Positions 43,903 through 52,652 are shown, counted from the first letter of the stretch. The stretch is 64,000 nt of DNA from Couchioplanes azureus (GCF_014648355.1 NZ_BMQY01000003.1:269916-333915), one strand, 5' to 3'. The notes: generated by a model not told the origin, from the letters alone. Translations and numbers: made by a program.

Positions 43903-44169
43903 ATGCACATCCGTCTGCCGGGAACGCTGCTGCACTACGTCGGCCACAGCGACCCGCTCACCTACGACGCGGGCACCGTACGCGACGCGCTGTCCCAGCT
44001 CGTCCAGGAGTACCCGCCGCTCGGCCTGGTGCTGCTCGACCCCGCCGGCCAGGTGCAGCGCTTCCACAGCCTGTTCCTCAACGGCGAACAGCTCCGCCAC
44101 GACGAGCTGGACCGGCCCGCCGCCGCCGGCGACCGGCTCGAGGTGCTGACCGCCATCGCGGGCGGTTGA
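43903..44169 (+). CDS. MoaD/ThiS-family ubiquitin-like protein
   Basis: An 88-residue beta-grasp protein ending in the diagnostic Gly-Gly, which is adenylated and carries sulfur in MoaD and ThiS. Internal strands VRDALSQLVQEYPPL and LFLNGEQL fit the fold. No molybdopterin or thiamine genes are nearby, so its sulfur-transfer partner is unclear. A GGAAGG site lies about nine bases before ATG 43903. Confidence 0.85.
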   Translation: MHIRLPGTLLHYVGHSDPLTYDAGTVRDALSQLVQEYPPLGLVLLDPAGQVQRFHSLFLNGEQLRHDELDRPAAAGDRLEVLTAIAGG

Positions 44170-44181
44170 CCGGGGGTCCAC

Positions 44182-44187
44182 TACCCT
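44182..44187 (+). promoter_or_regulatory. Putative -10 box for leaderless TetR transcript
   Basis: TACCCT ends eight bases before the TetR gene ATG at 44196; no ribosome binding site is present. The TetR gene may therefore have its own promoter besides readthrough from the thioesterase operon. Confidence 0.35.
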
Positions 44188-44195
44188 TGGCCGCT

Positions 44196-44777
44196 ATGGC
44201 CCAGGCACCCACCGCACCCGATCGGCGCTCGTCGCCCGCGCGGCAGCGACTGCTCGACGCCGCCGCGCGGGTGTTCTACGCCGAGGGCATCCACGCCGTC
44301 GGCGTCGACCGGATCATCACCGAGGCGGGCGTCACCCGGGCCACCTTCTACCACCATTTCCGGTCCAAGGACGAGCTCGTCGCGGCGTACCTCGACGAGC
44401 GGGACCGGGCGGTGCGGGCCCGGGTGACGGCCGCGGACCCCGGCGGCGACGATCCCCGCGCCATCCTGGGCGCCCTCGCCGCCGGGATCACCGAGGAGAT
44501 GTGCGAGCCCGGCTTCCGGGGCTGCGCCTTCATCAACGCCGCCGCCGAGTATCCCGACCCGGACCATCCGGTGTCGCGGGTGATCGCCGGCCACCGCGCC
44601 TGGTTCCGTGCCGCCCTGGCCGACTACCTCGCCCGGGCGGGCCATCCGGATCCGCACCGGGTCGCCGGCATACTCGTCATGCTCCGCGACGGCGCGATGG
44701 TCAGCGGACACCTGGAGGGCCCCGAGACCGTCCGCGCGAACTTCACCGCCGCCGTCCTCGGCGTCCTGCAGTACTGA
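44196..44777 (+). CDS. TetR-family transcriptional regulator
   Basis: A 193-residue repressor. The N-terminal DNA-binding domain reads RQRLLDAAARVFYAEGIHAV, then GVTRATFYHHFRSKDELVAA, a canonical TetR helix-turn-helix. The C-terminal ligand domain contains EEMCEPGFRGCAFINAAAEY, a signature of one widespread actinobacterial TetR subgroup. It probably binds the palindrome at 42970 and controls the thioesterase/MoaD genes and perhaps the divergent SRPBCC gene. Its ligand is unknown. Confidence 0.92.
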   Translation: MAQAPTAPDRRSSPARQRLLDAAARVFYAEGIHAVGVDRIITEAGVTRATFYHHFRSKDELVAAYLDERDRAVRARVTAADPGGDDPRAILGALAAGITEEMCEPGFRGCAFINAAAEYPDPDHPVSRVIAGHRAWFRAALADYLARAGHPDPHRVAGILVMLRDGAMVSGHLEGPETVRANFTAAVLGVLQY

Positions 44778-44824
44778 GAACGGCTCCCGGCACGCCGGGG
44801 CTGTCCCACGGGCGCGAATCTTCG

Positions 44825-44830
44825 TATCCT
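44825..44830 (+). promoter_or_regulatory. Putative -10 box for leaderless reductase transcript
   Basis: TATCCT, a near-consensus -10 box, ends six bases before the GTG at 44837. No ribosome binding site is present. Confidence 0.45.
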
Positions 44831-44836
44831 GACCCG

Positions 44837-45268
44837 GTGCCGCCAGATATCGCCTTGAAGGCCATGAACGCCGTCCACCGGGCCATCCTGCGGGCAAGCT
44901 GCGGGCGCCTCGGCTGGCAGGTCGCCGACATGACGGTCCTCGAGCTGGTCACCACCGGCCGCCGCACCGGGACGCCGCGGGCGGTGATGCTCACGTCCCC
45001 GGTCACCGACGGCGACGCGTACGTCGTGGTCGCCTCCCGTGGCGGCGACGACCGCCACCCGGCCTGGTTCCTCAACCTCCGCGACCGGCCGCAGGTGGAG
45101 GTGTCCGTCGCCGGCGGCCCGCGCCGGCCGATGCTGGCGAGCATCGCCACTCCCGACGAGCGTGCCCGCCTCTGGCCGCAGGTGACGAGCCGCTACCGCA
45201 ACTACGCGGCCTACCAGAGGCGCACCACGCGCGAGATCCCGCTGGTCCTGCTCCGTCCGCCGGCCTGA
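44837..45268 (+). CDS. Deazaflavin (F420)-dependent quinone/nitro-reductase family protein
   Basis: A 143-residue Ddn-like protein, the second in this window. It shows VLELVTTGRRTGTPRAVMLT, VVASRGGDDRHPAWFLNLRD and YQRRTTREIPLVLL, which frame the F420-binding split barrel. GTG 44837 is favoured by the leaderless promoter; the open frame further upstream lies inside the TetR gene. It lies 8 bp before the flavin monooxygenase gene, so the two redox enzymes are probably co-transcribed. Confidence 0.87.
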   Translation: MPPDIALKAMNAVHRAILRASCGRLGWQVADMTVLELVTTGRRTGTPRAVMLTSPVTDGDAYVVVASRGGDDRHPAWFLNLRDRPQVEVSVAGGPRRPMLASIATPDERARLWPQVTSRYRNYAAYQRRTTREIPLVLLRPPA

Positions 45269-45276
45269 GGCCGCCG

Positions 45277-46407
45277 GTGACCCGCACGGCCGTGGTGGCC
45301 GGTGCCGGCATCGGCGGGCTGGCCGCGGCCGCGGGCCTGGTCCGCCGGGGCTGGCAGGTGACCGTCCTCGACCGCGTCCCCGCCTTCCGCCCGGTCGGCG
45401 CCGGCCTGGTGCTGCAGGCGAACGGGTTGCGCTGCCTCGACGCGCTCGGGCTCGGTGCGGCGGTGCGCGAGCGCGGCCGCACCGACATGTCCGCCGGCAC
45501 GCGCACCTCGGACGGCCGCTGGCTGACCCGCGTGCGACCCGGCGACCTGGAGCGGCGGATCGGCACCCCGGCGATCGGCGTCCACCGCGCCACCCTCCAC
45601 GAGCTCCTGCTCGGCGCCCTGCCCGACGGCACCGTGGTGACCGGCGCCGACGTCGAGGCCGTCACCGAGGACGGCGACGTGCGCTGGCGAGGACCGGACG
45701 GGCCGGCCCGGATGCGCGCCGACCTGGTGGTCGCGGCGGACGGCATCCACAGCACCGTACGCCGGCTGTTGTGGCCGGAAGCCGCCGGCGCCGCGCGCAT
45801 CGGCGTGACGGCGTGGCGGGGCGTGACGGCCTGGGACGGCGATCTGACCGTCGGCATCACGTGGGACCGGGGCGCCGAGTTCGGCATGGTCCCGCTCACC
45901 GACGGCCGCATCTACTGGTACGCCGCGGTCAACGCCGCAGCCGCGGAGCCCGCGAACTCCCCGGCCCGGCTGACCGACCGCTTCGGCGGCTGGCACGATC
46001 CGATCCCGGCCCTGATCGCGTCGACCGGCACGGTCCTGTACGACGACCTCGCCTGTCTCGACGAGCCCCTGACCACCTACGTCAAGGGCCGGGTCGCCCT
46101 GATCGGCGACGCCGCGCACGCGATGACGCCGCACCTGGGCCAGGGCGCCAACCAGGCCCTCGAGGACGCCGTCGTGCTCGCCGCCGTCGCCGACCGCCCG
46201 GACGGGCTCGCCAGGTACGACCGGGAGCGCCGCCCCCGCAGCCAGCAGGTGGCGCAGGCGTCCCGCAGGATCGGCCGCCTCGGCCAGCAGCTGCGGAACC
46301 CGGTCGCCGTGGCCGCCCGCAACACGATGATGCGCCTCACGCCGCCGGGGCTCGCGCTGCGCGCGATGACCCGCTTCGCCGACTGGCACCCACCCGCCCT
46401 CGGCTGA
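45277..46407 (+). CDS. FAD-dependent monooxygenase (PHBH type)
   Basis: A 376-residue group-A flavoprotein hydroxylase. It has the Rossmann motif VVAGAGIGGLAAA at the N-terminus, a DG-type motif (DLVVAADGIHSTVRR) and the FAD-ribityl motif ALIGDAAHAMTPHLGQGANQ. Such enzymes hydroxylate aromatic or polyketide-like substrates with NAD(P)H and oxygen. GTG 45277 follows the reductase stop by 8 bp. There is no signal peptide. Substrate unknown. Confidence 0.92.
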   Translation: MTRTAVVAGAGIGGLAAAAGLVRRGWQVTVLDRVPAFRPVGAGLVLQANGLRCLDALGLGAAVRERGRTDMSAGTRTSDGRWLTRVRPGDLERRIGTPAIGVHRATLHELLLGALPDGTVVTGADVEAVTEDGDVRWRGPDGPARMRADLVVAADGIHSTVRRLLWPEAAGAARIGVTAWRGVTAWDGDLTVGITWDRGAEFGMVPLTDGRIYWYAAVNAAAAEPANSPARLTDRFGGWHDPIPALIASTGTVLYDDLACLDEPLTTYVKGRVALIGDAAHAMTPHLGQGANQALEDAVVLAAVADRPDGLARYDRERRPRSQQVAQASRRIGRLGQQLRNPVAVAARNTMMRLTPPGLALRAMTRFADWHPPALG

Positions 46408-46442
46408 GCCACCTCGTGTCCGGCGCGGAGCGCCGGCGGGTG

Positions 46443-48032
46443 TCAGACGTCGGAGACGACGCGGTCGCGGCCCTCGCGCTTGGCCACGTACAGGTTGCGG
46501 TCGGCCAGCGACAGCAGTGACGCGGGCGAGCCGCGGCCGTCGTCCGAGGTGGTCACCCCGATGCTGGTGGTCACCCGCAGGGCGCCGGTGACGGGTTCCC
46601 AGGCGTGCGCGCGGATGCGCAGCCGCAGCCGCTCGCAACGCTCGGCGGCCTCGTCCGCCGCCACGCCCGGCATGATCAGCAGGAACTCCTCGCCGCCCAT
46701 CCGGGCGGCGATCGCCGGTCCGGTCGCCGCCTCGAGCAGCAGCTGGGCGACCTCCTGGAGCACCACGTCGCCGGTGCCGTGCGACAGCGTGTCGTTCACC
46801 CGCTTGAAGTGGTCCAGGTCGAGGATCGCGACCGAGATGGGCTGGCGGCGCACCAGCGCCTCGCCGAGCAGGGCGGGGAGCCGCTCGTTGACGTAGCGCC
46901 GGTTGTAGAGGCCGGTCAGGGCGTCACGGTGGGCCATCTCCCGGAAGTGCTCGCTCGCCCGGCGCGCCTCGGTGGCCTCGAAGACCGCCTGCAGTGCCCG
47001 GGCCCGCGCCTCGCGCTGCGCCGAGTGCAGGGCGGTCGCGGACTTGTGGAAGGCGCGGTGTTCCTCGTACGCGTCGTCGAAACGACCGGTCGCGGCGTAC
47101 AGGGCGGCCTGTTCCTCGCGGGCCTGGGCGCGGACCCGGTCGAGGCCGCGCTCCTCGGCGGTCCGCACGGCCGCGTCCAGGGCCTGCTGCGCCGCGGCGT
47201 AGCGGCGGTCGAGCCGGCGCGCCTCGGCGAGCGTGAGCAGGCAGACCGCCGGCGCGTCACCCTCGTGCCACTCCACCTTCGACTGGTCGCCGTCGAGCAG
47301 GACGCCGAGCGTCTCCTCGGCGGCGTCGTAGCGCCCGCCCATCATGTCGATGCGTGCGATCGTGTCCAGCTCGTGCCCGCTGAAGTTGCGCGGGCTGCGG
47401 GCCTGCACCTCGTGCATGTGCCGGACCAGGTCCCGGGCGGCCGCCTCGTCGTCCCGCTCGTACGCCGTGTACGCCATGTTGTTGAGGATGTTGAGGGTCA
47501 GCTCGACGTCGCCGACGGTCGTGGCGATGTGCAGCGCCTCCCGGAACCGCCGGTCGCCCTCGGCGTTGGAGCCGCTCTCGTCGAGCGCGATCCCGAGCGT
47601 CATGAGGTGTCGCGCCCGGATGTTCGGCGGCTCGTCGTCGGTCAGATGGGAGTAGCACTGGACGGCGTGGGTCAGCCCCTCGGCGAGGTCGCCGATCTGG
47701 CGGTAGAAGTTCGACAGGATCCGGTGGGCGCGGGCGAGCAGGAACGGGTGGTCGTGCTCCTGGGCCCAGGCGAGCACCTGGTGCGCCCAGCGGCCGCCCC
47801 GTTCCAGGCGGCCCTCGCGGACCAGGACGTCGGCGCGCAGGAGCTTCGCGCGTACGGCGAGGTCGTGGAAGCCGAGGGCCTCGGCCCGGCGCTCGACCGC
47901 GGCGGCGGGCACGGTCACGCTGCGGAACCAGGACACGGGACGCTTCTCGAGCTCCTCGAGGGTGGCTTCGAAGTGCGCGCGCGTGTCGTCGGCCAGGGTC
48001 CTGCCGGACACCTCTGCAGCCTCGGTCGTCAC
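46443..48032 (-). CDS. TPR-GGDEF diguanylate cyclase
   Basis: A 529-residue soluble protein. About 340 residues of TPR-like helices (AHQVLAWAQEHDHPFLLARA, NILNNMAYTAYERDDEAAAR) are followed by a linker helix and a GGDEF domain starting HRDALTGLYNRRYVNERL. The signature is RMGGEEFLLIM, so it is likely active; no RxxD I-site stands five residues before it, so product inhibition may be absent. GTG 48032 has GGGGAG four to five bases upstream. The TPR part probably receives a signal from a partner, perhaps the neighbouring TPR membrane protein. Confidence 0.9.
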   Translation of the reverse strand: MTTEAAEVSGRTLADDTRAHFEATLEELEKRPVSWFRSVTVPAAAVERRAEALGFHDLAVRAKLLRADVLVREGRLERGGRWAHQVLAWAQEHDHPFLLARAHRILSNFYRQIGDLAEGLTHAVQCYSHLTDDEPPNIRARHLMTLGIALDESGSNAEGDRRFREALHIATTVGDVELTLNILNNMAYTAYERDDEAAARDLVRHMHEVQARSPRNFSGHELDTIARIDMMGGRYDAAEETLGVLLDGDQSKVEWHEGDAPAVCLLTLAEARRLDRRYAAAQQALDAAVRTAEERGLDRVRAQAREEQAALYAATGRFDDAYEEHRAFHKSATALHSAQREARARALQAVFEATEARRASEHFREMAHRDALTGLYNRRYVNERLPALLGEALVRRQPISVAILDLDHFKRVNDTLSHGTGDVVLQEVAQLLLEAATGPAIAARMGGEEFLLIMPGVAADEAAERCERLRLRIRAHAWEPVTGALRVTTSIGVTTSDDGRGSPASLLSLADRNLYVAKREGRDRVVSDV

Positions 48033-48144
48033 AAGCGCTCCCCGCCTTCCCGCTCGATCCCCACGGGCTCTTCGGTATGCGGTCCTTGATCGGGCGCCGG
48101 CGGTCGACACTGAGGCGTTCTGGCCGGTTATCTAGGTCACAATC

Positions 48145-49818
48145 TCACCGGCGGGCGGTGCACACCGCCGGGGAGGCGGCCACCTTGTCGACGGTGTAGA
48201 CGACGGCCACCGTGAAGCAGTAGTCGTTCTGCTCGTTGAGGCCGTAGACGACGTAGTCGGTGGTCCCCGCGGGAAGCTGCTGGAACGCCCGCTGCTCCTG
48301 CCCTCGGCGGCCCCCCGAGATCAGCACCGGCCCCTCCGAACCCGGTGGGTAGCGCCAGGTCAGCGAGACGCTGTCCCGGTTGTCGCGCAGCTTGACGTCG
48401 ATAGGCGCGAGCGGGTCGACGGCCGCCGGCGGGCCGGACACCGCGGCGCTCGCCGTGCCTGGTCCGGAAGCGCCCGACGGGCCGCCCGCGCCGCTCGCCG
48501 GCGCGGTCGCCGGGCCGGTCGCGGCAGCGCTCGCCGGGGGCGGGGCGGACGTGCCGGCCCGGTCCCCGCGCGGCAGGGTGACCGCCACGATGGCGGCCGC
48601 GGCGGCCACGCCGGCGACCAGCACCGTGGCGAGGACGAACGGCTGCCGGCCCGCCGGCAGATCCCGCTCCTCCACAGGTGCGCCGGGGACCGGGGCGCTG
48701 GCCCGGTCGACGGGCCGCCGGAACGGCCGGGGATCGGCGGGAAGGGCGACCACGCCCGGAATGTCCCCGGTGGCATCGGTCGCCTCGGTGGACGAGGCCG
48801 CCGACGCCCGGCCCTCCTGCCGGGGAACGTGGCCGGGCCAGGCGGCCGGCGGCGCGACGGAGGACGAGGCACCCGGCGACGCGGCAGCGGACGAGGCACC
48901 CGGCGGCGAGGCGGCGGACAGCGGGGCAGCCGGCGGCGAGGTGGCCGGCGGCGGAACGGCCGGCGGGGCGTCGGGGCGGGCGTGGCGGCCGGTGAGGTCT
49001 CCCGGAGCCGGCTCCGGGCGCACGGGGTGCACGCCCGGGACCGTGGCCGGCATCCGGTCCGGGAACGGTCCGGTCGCCGGTCCGGTCGCCGGGCCGGTCG
49101 AGCGGCGTACCTGCCCGCACCGGTGCTGCCCGGACGGGGGGCTCCCGGCCAGCCGGGCGATCTGCCGCGCCAGGGAATGGTCGGCGCTCAGATGGCGGGC
49201 GCAGAGTTCCTGGGCCAGCGCCAGGTGCGCGGCGGCGTCCTCGGCACGGCCGCACTCGCGCTCCATCGCGCCCAGCCGGGCCAGCATCTTGATCCCCGCC
49301 GCGGAGGCGTCGCCGTGCGCCTCGCGGTGCCGGGCCCAGGCGTCGGCGAGCCGCGCCCGGGCGGCCGTGCACTGGCCCGCGGAGTGCTCGGCGATCGCCA
49401 GGTCGGCCTCGGCGGCCAGCACCCGCGCGGACATGGGCCCGTCGGAGGCCGTCAGCTCGCCGACGAGGTCGTGGTAGAGCTGGGCGGCCCGGCCGTGGTT
49501 GCCCACCCGCTGCAGCACCGCGGCGTGGGTCGCGGCCGCGGCGATCGTCCGCTCGTCGTGCGGGCCGTGCAGCCGTTCCTCGGCCGCGTGCGCGAAGCCC
49601 GCCCAGCTCCGTGCCGCGTGCGCGTCGCCCAGCGCGACCAGGATGCGGGCCTGCAGGGCGGCCGCGAGCGCCAGGTCCGGCGAGGCGCTGCGCGGGTCGG
49701 TTCCGGCCGGATCGAGGACTCCGGAGAGGACGTCCCGGGCGCCGGCGAGGTCACCCTCGGCCGTCAGCGTCTGCGCCTGGGCGGTCAGGGCGGCGAGCGG
49801 GAGGGACACGTGCCTCAT
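48145..49818 (-). CDS. TPR membrane protein with FN3-like extracytoplasmic domain
   Basis: A 557-residue single-pass protein of unknown function. Residues 1-245 are TPR-like helices (ARDVLSGVLDPAG, AAQLYHDLVGELT). A long Pro/Ala/Ser-rich stretch follows (about 250-385) with GPATGPATGP and repeated SPPxA units. One membrane helix lies at about 390-413. After an Ala/Gly linker the last 90 residues resemble a fibronectin type III domain (VSLTWRYPPG, TTDYVVYGLNEQNDYCF). ATG 49818 is chosen because conserved TPR sequence begins there. It lies 112 bp upstream of the TPR-GGDEF gene on the same strand. Confidence 0.75.
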   Translation of the reverse strand: MRHVSLPLAALTAQAQTLTAEGDLAGARDVLSGVLDPAGTDPRSASPDLALAAALQARILVALGDAHAARSWAGFAHAAEERLHGPHDERTIAAAATHAAVLQRVGNHGRAAQLYHDLVGELTASDGPMSARVLAAEADLAIAEHSAGQCTAARARLADAWARHREAHGDASAAGIKMLARLGAMERECGRAEDAAAHLALAQELCARHLSADHSLARQIARLAGSPPSGQHRCGQVRRSTGPATGPATGPFPDRMPATVPGVHPVRPEPAPGDLTGRHARPDAPPAVPPPATSPPAAPLSAASPPGASSAAASPGASSSVAPPAAWPGHVPRQEGRASAASSTEATDATGDIPGVVALPADPRPFRRPVDRASAPVPGAPVEERDLPAGRQPFVLATVLVAGVAAAAAIVAVTLPRGDRAGTSAPPPASAAATGPATAPASGAGGPSGASGPGTASAAVSGPPAAVDPLAPIDVKLRDNRDSVSLTWRYPPGSEGPVLISGGRRGQEQRAFQQLPAGTTDYVVYGLNEQNDYCFTVAVVYTVDKVAASPAVCTARR

Positions 49819-49894
49819 AGTGTCTGTTCGGCCACCGTAGGTACAAGTCCTGACTCGCGTAGCGTTGCGCCGTCGTACCGGGTAGAACTCGGGT

Positions 49895-50773
49895 ATGAGC
49901 GCCGACAGCGTCGCCGACGTCAAACGTGAGATCCTCGTCCGCCACCTCGAGGCGTGGGCCCCCGCGGCGCTGCACCGGGCCCGCCGGGCGGTCTACGCGC
50001 ACGGGTACGCCGACACCACCCGGCCGCTCGCCGAGGCCGCGCTCGGCGTCTTCACCGAACAGTCCGACCTGGTCAGGGGCCGGGAGCTGGCCATGGTCGC
50101 GGTCGGCGGCGAGATCGACGGCACGGGCGCCGCGGGCCTGGGCGTCCACAGTGTCCCGGGGCGCACCGAGGACTCGTGGGCGCCCGCGCTGAAGGCGGCC
50201 GGCGCTTCGCGCGTACCCGTGCTGGCCTTTCTGGACGCGACGGCCGCCGGCGAACCGCCCGGCGCGCCCCTGCTCACCGCCCTGGCGGCGGGGAAACCCG
50301 CCGAGGTCATCATGGTCTTGCCGGGGTCGTCGCCGGTGCCGCAGGCGCGCGACGACCTGCGCAGGGCCGGCTTTCCCCTGGTCGCCGCGGTGGAGCTGGC
50401 GGTCTCCGACGCGCCGGGCGAGATCCTGTGCTATGCGACGGCGCTCGGCAAGAGTCTCGAGGCCTTCAAGGACCTGCTGTGGGCGGTCGACGAGTACGCG
50501 GGCGTGCGCTACCGCGACCCGGGCGACCCGGAGCGGCACCTGATCGACATCTCGCTCAGCCCCCACCCCGGCCCGCTGCGCCGCGAGCTCCTGGCGCACC
50601 TGCGCAAACAGGGCGAGGCAAGCGTCACCGACCTGCGGACGTTCGCGTTGACCGAGACGGTGTACCGGGCGGCGGACGCCACCCGGGTGCTGCACACGCT
50701 GCTGGAGGCCGGCACGGTGACCCGGCGCCCGGAGCACGGCCGCCTCGGCGGAGACGTGATCATCTCCGCGTGA
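49895..50773 (+). CDS. Conserved hypothetical protein, possible winged-helix C-terminus
   Basis: A 292-residue soluble protein that I do not recognise. The central part has alternating strands and helices (ELAMVAVGGEIDG, AEVIMVLPGSSPVP). The last 65 residues (LRRELLAHLRKQGEASVTDL onward) read like a winged helix-turn-helix, ending RRPEHGRLGGDVIIS. It diverges from the TPR membrane protein with a 76-bp gap and converges with the small DUF4236 gene. Confidence 0.6.
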   Translation: MSADSVADVKREILVRHLEAWAPAALHRARRAVYAHGYADTTRPLAEAALGVFTEQSDLVRGRELAMVAVGGEIDGTGAAGLGVHSVPGRTEDSWAPALKAAGASRVPVLAFLDATAAGEPPGAPLLTALAAGKPAEVIMVLPGSSPVPQARDDLRRAGFPLVAAVELAVSDAPGEILCYATALGKSLEAFKDLLWAVDEYAGVRYRDPGDPERHLIDISLSPHPGPLRRELLAHLRKQGEASVTDLRTFALTETVYRAADATRVLHTLLEAGTVTRRPEHGRLGGDVIISA

Positions 50774-50776
50774 GGG

Positions 50777-50947
50777 TCACTTGTCCTGCTTCCAGGAGAG
50801 CGGGCCGGGCAGGTCGACGCGGTGCGCCCGCGCCTGGGAGTTCCAGGACCAGCGGCCGATCTTGATGGTCCAGGAGGAGAGGCCCCGCTGCGTGAAATTC
50901 AGAATCAGCGGCCCGAACTTCTTACGAGTGCGGTACATGATGCCCAT
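50777..50947 (-). CDS. DUF4236 small protein
   Basis: A 56-residue protein with the DUF4236 pattern: an N-terminal YRTRKKFGPLILNFTQRGLSS, then short strands and WSWNSQARAHRVDLPGPLSW. Function unknown. ATG 50947 is set by GGAAGG eight bases upstream; a longer frame to 50980 lacks a site. It ends 3 bp from the end of the convergent gene. Confidence 0.75.
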   Translation of the reverse strand: MGIMYRTRKKFGPLILNFTQRGLSSWTIKIGRWSWNSQARAHRVDLPGPLSWKQDK

Positions 50948-51013
50948 CGGGGGATCCTTCCGTGGAATCGGTTGACGCACCGATGCCCGAGGACGGATCC
51001 TCCGAAACGTGAC

Positions 51014-51469
51014 TCAGCGCGGCTGCCAGGCGTCCGGGCGGGTGGTCAGCTTGCGCACGTGCGCGGGCATCCGGCCGCTGATCAGATCGGCGAGGCTGAC
51101 CTCGTCCACCACCTCGCGCACGGCGGCGCGTACGGCGACCCAGAGGTTCGGCAGGTTCTCCGCCGCCCCCGAATACTGCGTCTCCTCGGGGCGCAACCCG
51201 CGCACGCCCGCGAGCGGGCCGTCGACCGCGCGCAGGATCTGGCCGATCGTCACATCGCGCGGAGGTTGTGACAGCGTGTAGCCGCCCTCGGCCCCGCGTT
51301 GCGCACGGACCACCCCCGCACGGCGGAGGTCCGCCAGCACGGCTTCGAGGAACTTTCGGGGCATGTTCTGGTCCAGGGCGACGGCCTGGGCGGACATCAG
51401 GGCCGGATAGGCGTTGGCCAGGCTCAGCGCCGCCCGTACCGCATAGTCGCCACGCGCGGAGATCTGCAC
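51014..51469 (-). CDS. Rrf2-family regulator lacking cysteines
   Basis: A 151-residue Rrf2-type winged-helix regulator. It starts MQISARGDYAVRAALSLA and has the recognition region MPRKFLEAVLADLRRAGVV and wing RGAEGGYTLSQPP. The loop that holds three Fe-S ligand cysteines in IscR, NsrR and RirA reads GLRPEETQYSGAAENLPNLW, with none. The protein contains no cysteine at all, so it cannot bind a cluster in the usual way and must sense by another route. It is transcribed alone. Confidence 0.9.
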   Translation of the reverse strand: MQISARGDYAVRAALSLANAYPALMSAQAVALDQNMPRKFLEAVLADLRRAGVVRAQRGAEGGYTLSQPPRDVTIGQILRAVDGPLAGVRGLRPEETQYSGAAENLPNLWVAVRAAVREVVDEVSLADLISGRMPAHVRKLTTRPDAWQPR

Positions 51470-51539
51470 CCCTCCATCATGCCGCGTCCGTGCTCGCCCA
51501 CCTCGTCCGCCCCGGGAAATATGGGAATTCGGACGAGCC

Positions 51540-52469
51540 CTACTCCGCGGCGGGGCGCGGCGCGGGCACCCGGGAACCTTCGCCGGCCGCCGGCTGCGGC
51601 ACCCCGGCCGGGGTCTCCGCCGCCGCCGCCCAGGCCCGGAACGCGCCGGGGCTCATCCCCGCCTCCCGGTGGAAGAAGCGACCGAAGTTCGTCGGCTCGC
51701 CGAAGCCGAGCCGGCGTCCGATCTCCGCTACGGAGAGTTCGGTGCATGCCAGCAGCCGGCGCGCCTCCAGCGCCACCCGGTCGTCGACGACCTGCTTCGC
51801 CGTCCGGCCGGTGAGCGCCAGGCTGGCCCGGGTCAGGGTCCGGACCGAGCAGCCGATCCGGGCCGCGTAGTCCTCGACCCGGCGGCTCTGCGCGTGCCCC
51901 GCCTCGAGATCGCGGCGGAACCGCACGAAGGTCCGGGCCTCCGCCACCGAGGTCACGGCGCGGGCGCCGTCGTCGAGCAGGGCGATCCGCAGCAGCAGGA
52001 CGGCCACCTGATGCCGCAGCAGGCCCGCCGCGATGGCCCCGGACCGGTGCCGCGCGCAGTCGACGCCGAGCTGCGCGACCTCGCTGAGGATCGCGTCCTC
52101 GTCCTCGCCGGCGAGCTGCCAGCGCGCCGGGCCGGGAAGATCGTCCACGGGTACGCCGGTGATCTCGGCCGCCGCGAGCAGGTCCCGGTGCCACGTCACC
52201 AGGGCGGCGTCGAGGCCCGGCCCGGCGCCGAACCGCACGGCCTGGCCCGGCCGGACCCAGAGCAGGGTGCCCGGGCGGCACCGGTGCGCCACGAAGTCGA
52301 TCTCGACGGTGCCGTGCCCGGCGGTGGTCAGGACGAGCAGGTGGTAGGGCAGGCGCCGGGGCCTCGCCGGGTCCGCGGCGAGGTCGGTCGCGGAGAGCGC
52401 GCAGGTCCCCACGCCGGCCCCGAGCGGGGCGGGTGCGGGCCTGGTGCGCTGCTGTCCCGGTGTGACCAT
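51540..52469 (-). CDS. AraC-family transcriptional regulator
   Basis: A 309-residue regulator. The N-terminal cupin-like sensing domain (YHLLVLTTAGHGTVEIDF, CRPGTLLWVRPGQAVRFG) is followed by the two-helix-turn-helix AraC domain at about 190-285 (VEDYAARIGCSVRTLTRASL, LSVAEIGRRLGFGEPTNFGR, FHREAGMSPGAFR). ATG 52469 is chosen because the conserved sensing domain follows closely; an open frame reaches 52595. The target is not evident; neighbours are transcribed separately. Confidence 0.88.
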   Translation of the reverse strand: MVTPGQQRTRPAPAPLGAGVGTCALSATDLAADPARPRRLPYHLLVLTTAGHGTVEIDFVAHRCRPGTLLWVRPGQAVRFGAGPGLDAALVTWHRDLLAAAEITGVPVDDLPGPARWQLAGEDEDAILSEVAQLGVDCARHRSGAIAAGLLRHQVAVLLLRIALLDDGARAVTSVAEARTFVRFRRDLEAGHAQSRRVEDYAARIGCSVRTLTRASLALTGRTAKQVVDDRVALEARRLLACTELSVAEIGRRLGFGEPTNFGRFFHREAGMSPGAFRAWAAAAETPAGVPQPAAGEGSRVPAPRPAAE

Positions 52470-52652
52470 CGAGGCCGACCGTATCCGCCCGTGACCTGCG
52501 ATGCACGTGGGAGTCCGCAGCTCGGCGGATATCCGCCAGACGATCAGGAAAACGGGCATTGAAACGGACAAAAAAGACGCGCTATCCGTACGCAAAAAGC
52601 GACCCGCACGGACCGGCAGTGTCCGCGCGGGTCGCCCCGGAATTCCGTTGTG

